Positions 21,464 to 22,509 of a DNA stretch of 22,509 nt are shown here, in pieces (position 1 is the first letter of the stretch; every line of letters starts with the position of its first letter). This stretch comes from RBG-16-66-20 sp036560705 (lineage in GTDB: Bacteria > Pseudomonadota > Gammaproteobacteria > Burkholderiales > SG8-39), in the NCBI GenBank assembly GCA_036560705.1, contig DATBQR010000023.1, positions 1 to 22,509 on the forward strand, given 5' to 3'. Made by a program: the position numbers and the translations under genes. Under the pieces are notes generated by a model that was not told the origin of the DNA, did not search any database, and saw only the letters and a list, made by a program, of their open reading frames with translations.

Positions 21464-22509
21464 TCAAGATCCCGCCGCGGCGCATTCGCGTTCCAGTTCG
21501 TCGGCAACCTGCCGCGCGTAAATCAGGAAATGGTGCGCCGATAGCAGCACCATGGACCCCATCCAAAGCTTTTCCGGGCTGGTCCAGTGGCGGCGGGCGA
21601 GCGTGCCGAGAAAGCTCCAGTACGCTCGCCGGTAGCCCGATTTCACGCCCTGCGTCCATATCGACGCTGCCAGCAGCCGCAGGTCGTAGGCCAGCGACGT
21701 TTCGGGCGGCTTCTGGCCTGGCCTCGTCTTCCACGCCTCCAGCGACCGCAGGGCGCGCTGGAAGAAGGCCCTCGGCTCGTACAAGTCCTCCAGCAATCCG
21801 CTCAACCCGTGCAGCAGCGTCGGCAGCGGCATGACGGTGCGGAAATTCGGCGCGCTGAAATTCGAGACCGCATCGCTGTCCTCGATGAGCCGTCCTTCGG
21901 ACTTCATGCGGTCGAACAGCGGCGTGGTCGGCGGCGCCTGCAGCATTCCCGCCATGGCCCACGCGATCGAGGCCCGTTCGATGAACTCGCGTTGCCTTGC
22001 AAAGATCGTCTGGTCGTCGGAATCGAAGCCGACGATGAACCCGGCGAGCACCCACAGTCCGCTCTGCTGAATGATGCGCACCTGGTCCAGGCTGTCCTTG
22101 CGCAGGTTCTGGAACTTTTTCGATCCCTTGAGGGCTTCGGCGGAGGGCGACTCGATGCCCAGGAACACGTACATGAAGTTCGCGGCCACCATCGCTTCCA
22201 TCAGTTCGGGGCGGTCTGCAAGATCGACCGACGCCTGGGTGTAAAAGGAAAACGGCCGTCCATGCCTGTCGCCCCAGACCGCGAGGTCTTTGACGAGTTC
22301 CAGCGCGATCTTCCGGTTGCCGATGAAATTGTCGTCCACGACGAACACTTCGCCGTGCCAGCCGAGTTCGCGCAAACGGTCCAGTTCGGCGATCAGCTGG
22401 GCCGGTGATTTGCCGCGCGGCTTGCGACCGTAGATGGTGATGATGTCGCAGAAGTCACACTGGAACGGGCAGCCGCGCGAAAACTGCACCGGCATGGAGG
22501 TGTATTTGT
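21464..22509 (-). CDS. Radical SAM protein of B12-binding/DUF4070 type, C-terminal part
   Basis: Partial: the frame runs to the right edge without a stop, reading KYTS before the methionine at 22495, so the N-terminus (expected to hold a B12-binding domain) is missing. The radical SAM cluster motif is RGCPFQCDFCD (C-x3-C-x2-C). It is followed by VFVVDDNFIGNRKIALELV, a glycine/acid strand YVFLGIESPS for SAM contact, and LAGFIVGFDSDD. The C-terminal 150 residues fit DUF4070 (MLQAPPTTPLFDRMKSEGRL). Related enzymes methylate or rearrange unactivated carbon, including hopanoid methylases; the substrate is unknown. It converges on the ParB-like gene with a 10-base gap. Confidence 0.87.
   Translation of the reverse strand, partial: KYTSMPVQFSRGCPFQCDFCDIITIYGRKPRGKSPAQLIAELDRLRELGWHGEVFVVDDNFIGNRKIALELVKDLAVWGDRHGRPFSFYTQASVDLADRPELMEAMVAANFMYVFLGIESPSAEALKGSKKFQNLRKDSLDQVRIIQQSGLWVLAGFIVGFDSDDQTIFARQREFIERASIAWAMAGMLQAPPTTPLFDRMKSEGRLIEDSDAVSNFSAPNFRTVMPLPTLLHGLSGLLEDLYEPRAFFQRALRSLEAWKTRPGQKPPETSLAYDLRLLAASIWTQGVKSGYRRAYWSFLGTLARRHWTSPEKLWMGSMVLLSAHHFLIYARQVADELERECAAAGS

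Overview
The window is GC-rich, densely packed bacterial chromosome. It most resembles a betaproteobacterium (Burkholderiales/Rhodocyclales-like). The reasons are the TAXI-type TRAP solute-binding protein N-terminus, a periplasmic PQQ dehydrogenase with a dihaem cytochrome c, DUF4124 and DUF1134 proteins, and frequent GTG/TTG starts. This placement rests on family resemblance only. I see no tRNA, rRNA, CRISPR array, insertion sequence or phage gene. No gene-free stretch exceeds 300 bases; the longest (17225-17419) holds the cold-shock promoter and leader.

Left part (1-4700). The start of a TAXI protein runs off the left edge on the minus strand. Divergent from it is a plus-strand redox operon: PQQ-dependent sorbosone/glucose-type dehydrogenase, dihaem cytochrome c, GMC flavin oxidoreductase and the ribosome-rescue factor ArfB. 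Two small unknown genes and a bidirectional terminator follow.

4705-8612 is a minus-strand run read right to left: STAS/SpoIIAA-like protein, DUF1134 (EipA-family) periplasmic protein, PaaZ/BoxD-type aldehyde dehydrogenase, glutathione S-transferase (with a 9-bp repeat expansion), a 70-aa basic protein and an AT-hook-like protein. A divergent epoxide hydrolase (8675-9781) converges on a membrane histidine-kinase-like protein that lacks its phosphoacceptor histidine.

11315-14976 is the most distinctive block, a minus-strand set: Tat-exported metallophosphoesterase, CuA-like cupredoxin, ECF sigma factor, anti-sigma factor, GST and cupin. The first four are almost gapless. A 17-bp tandem duplication creates a six-codon mini-ORF between sigma and anti-sigma. 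A two-part motif resembling an ECF promoter occurs just upstream of the first gene and again, inverted, just downstream of the last, so the two copies face inward and bracket the block.

15063-22509. A GDT1/UPF0016 cation transporter and a 52-aa membrane or lipoprotein microprotein lie on the plus strand. They converge on a minus-strand MliC-like lipoprotein and a small membrane-anchored protein. Next on the minus strand comes a second AT-hook-like protein, paralogous to the one at 4705-5079, and a cold-shock protein with a strong promoter and long leader. A plus-strand five-gene run follows: two-TM protein, DUF4124 protein, FecR-domain protein, CPG2-type M20 peptidase and a ParB-like nuclease-domain protein. 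The right edge cuts a minus-strand radical SAM protein of the B12-binding/DUF4070 type.
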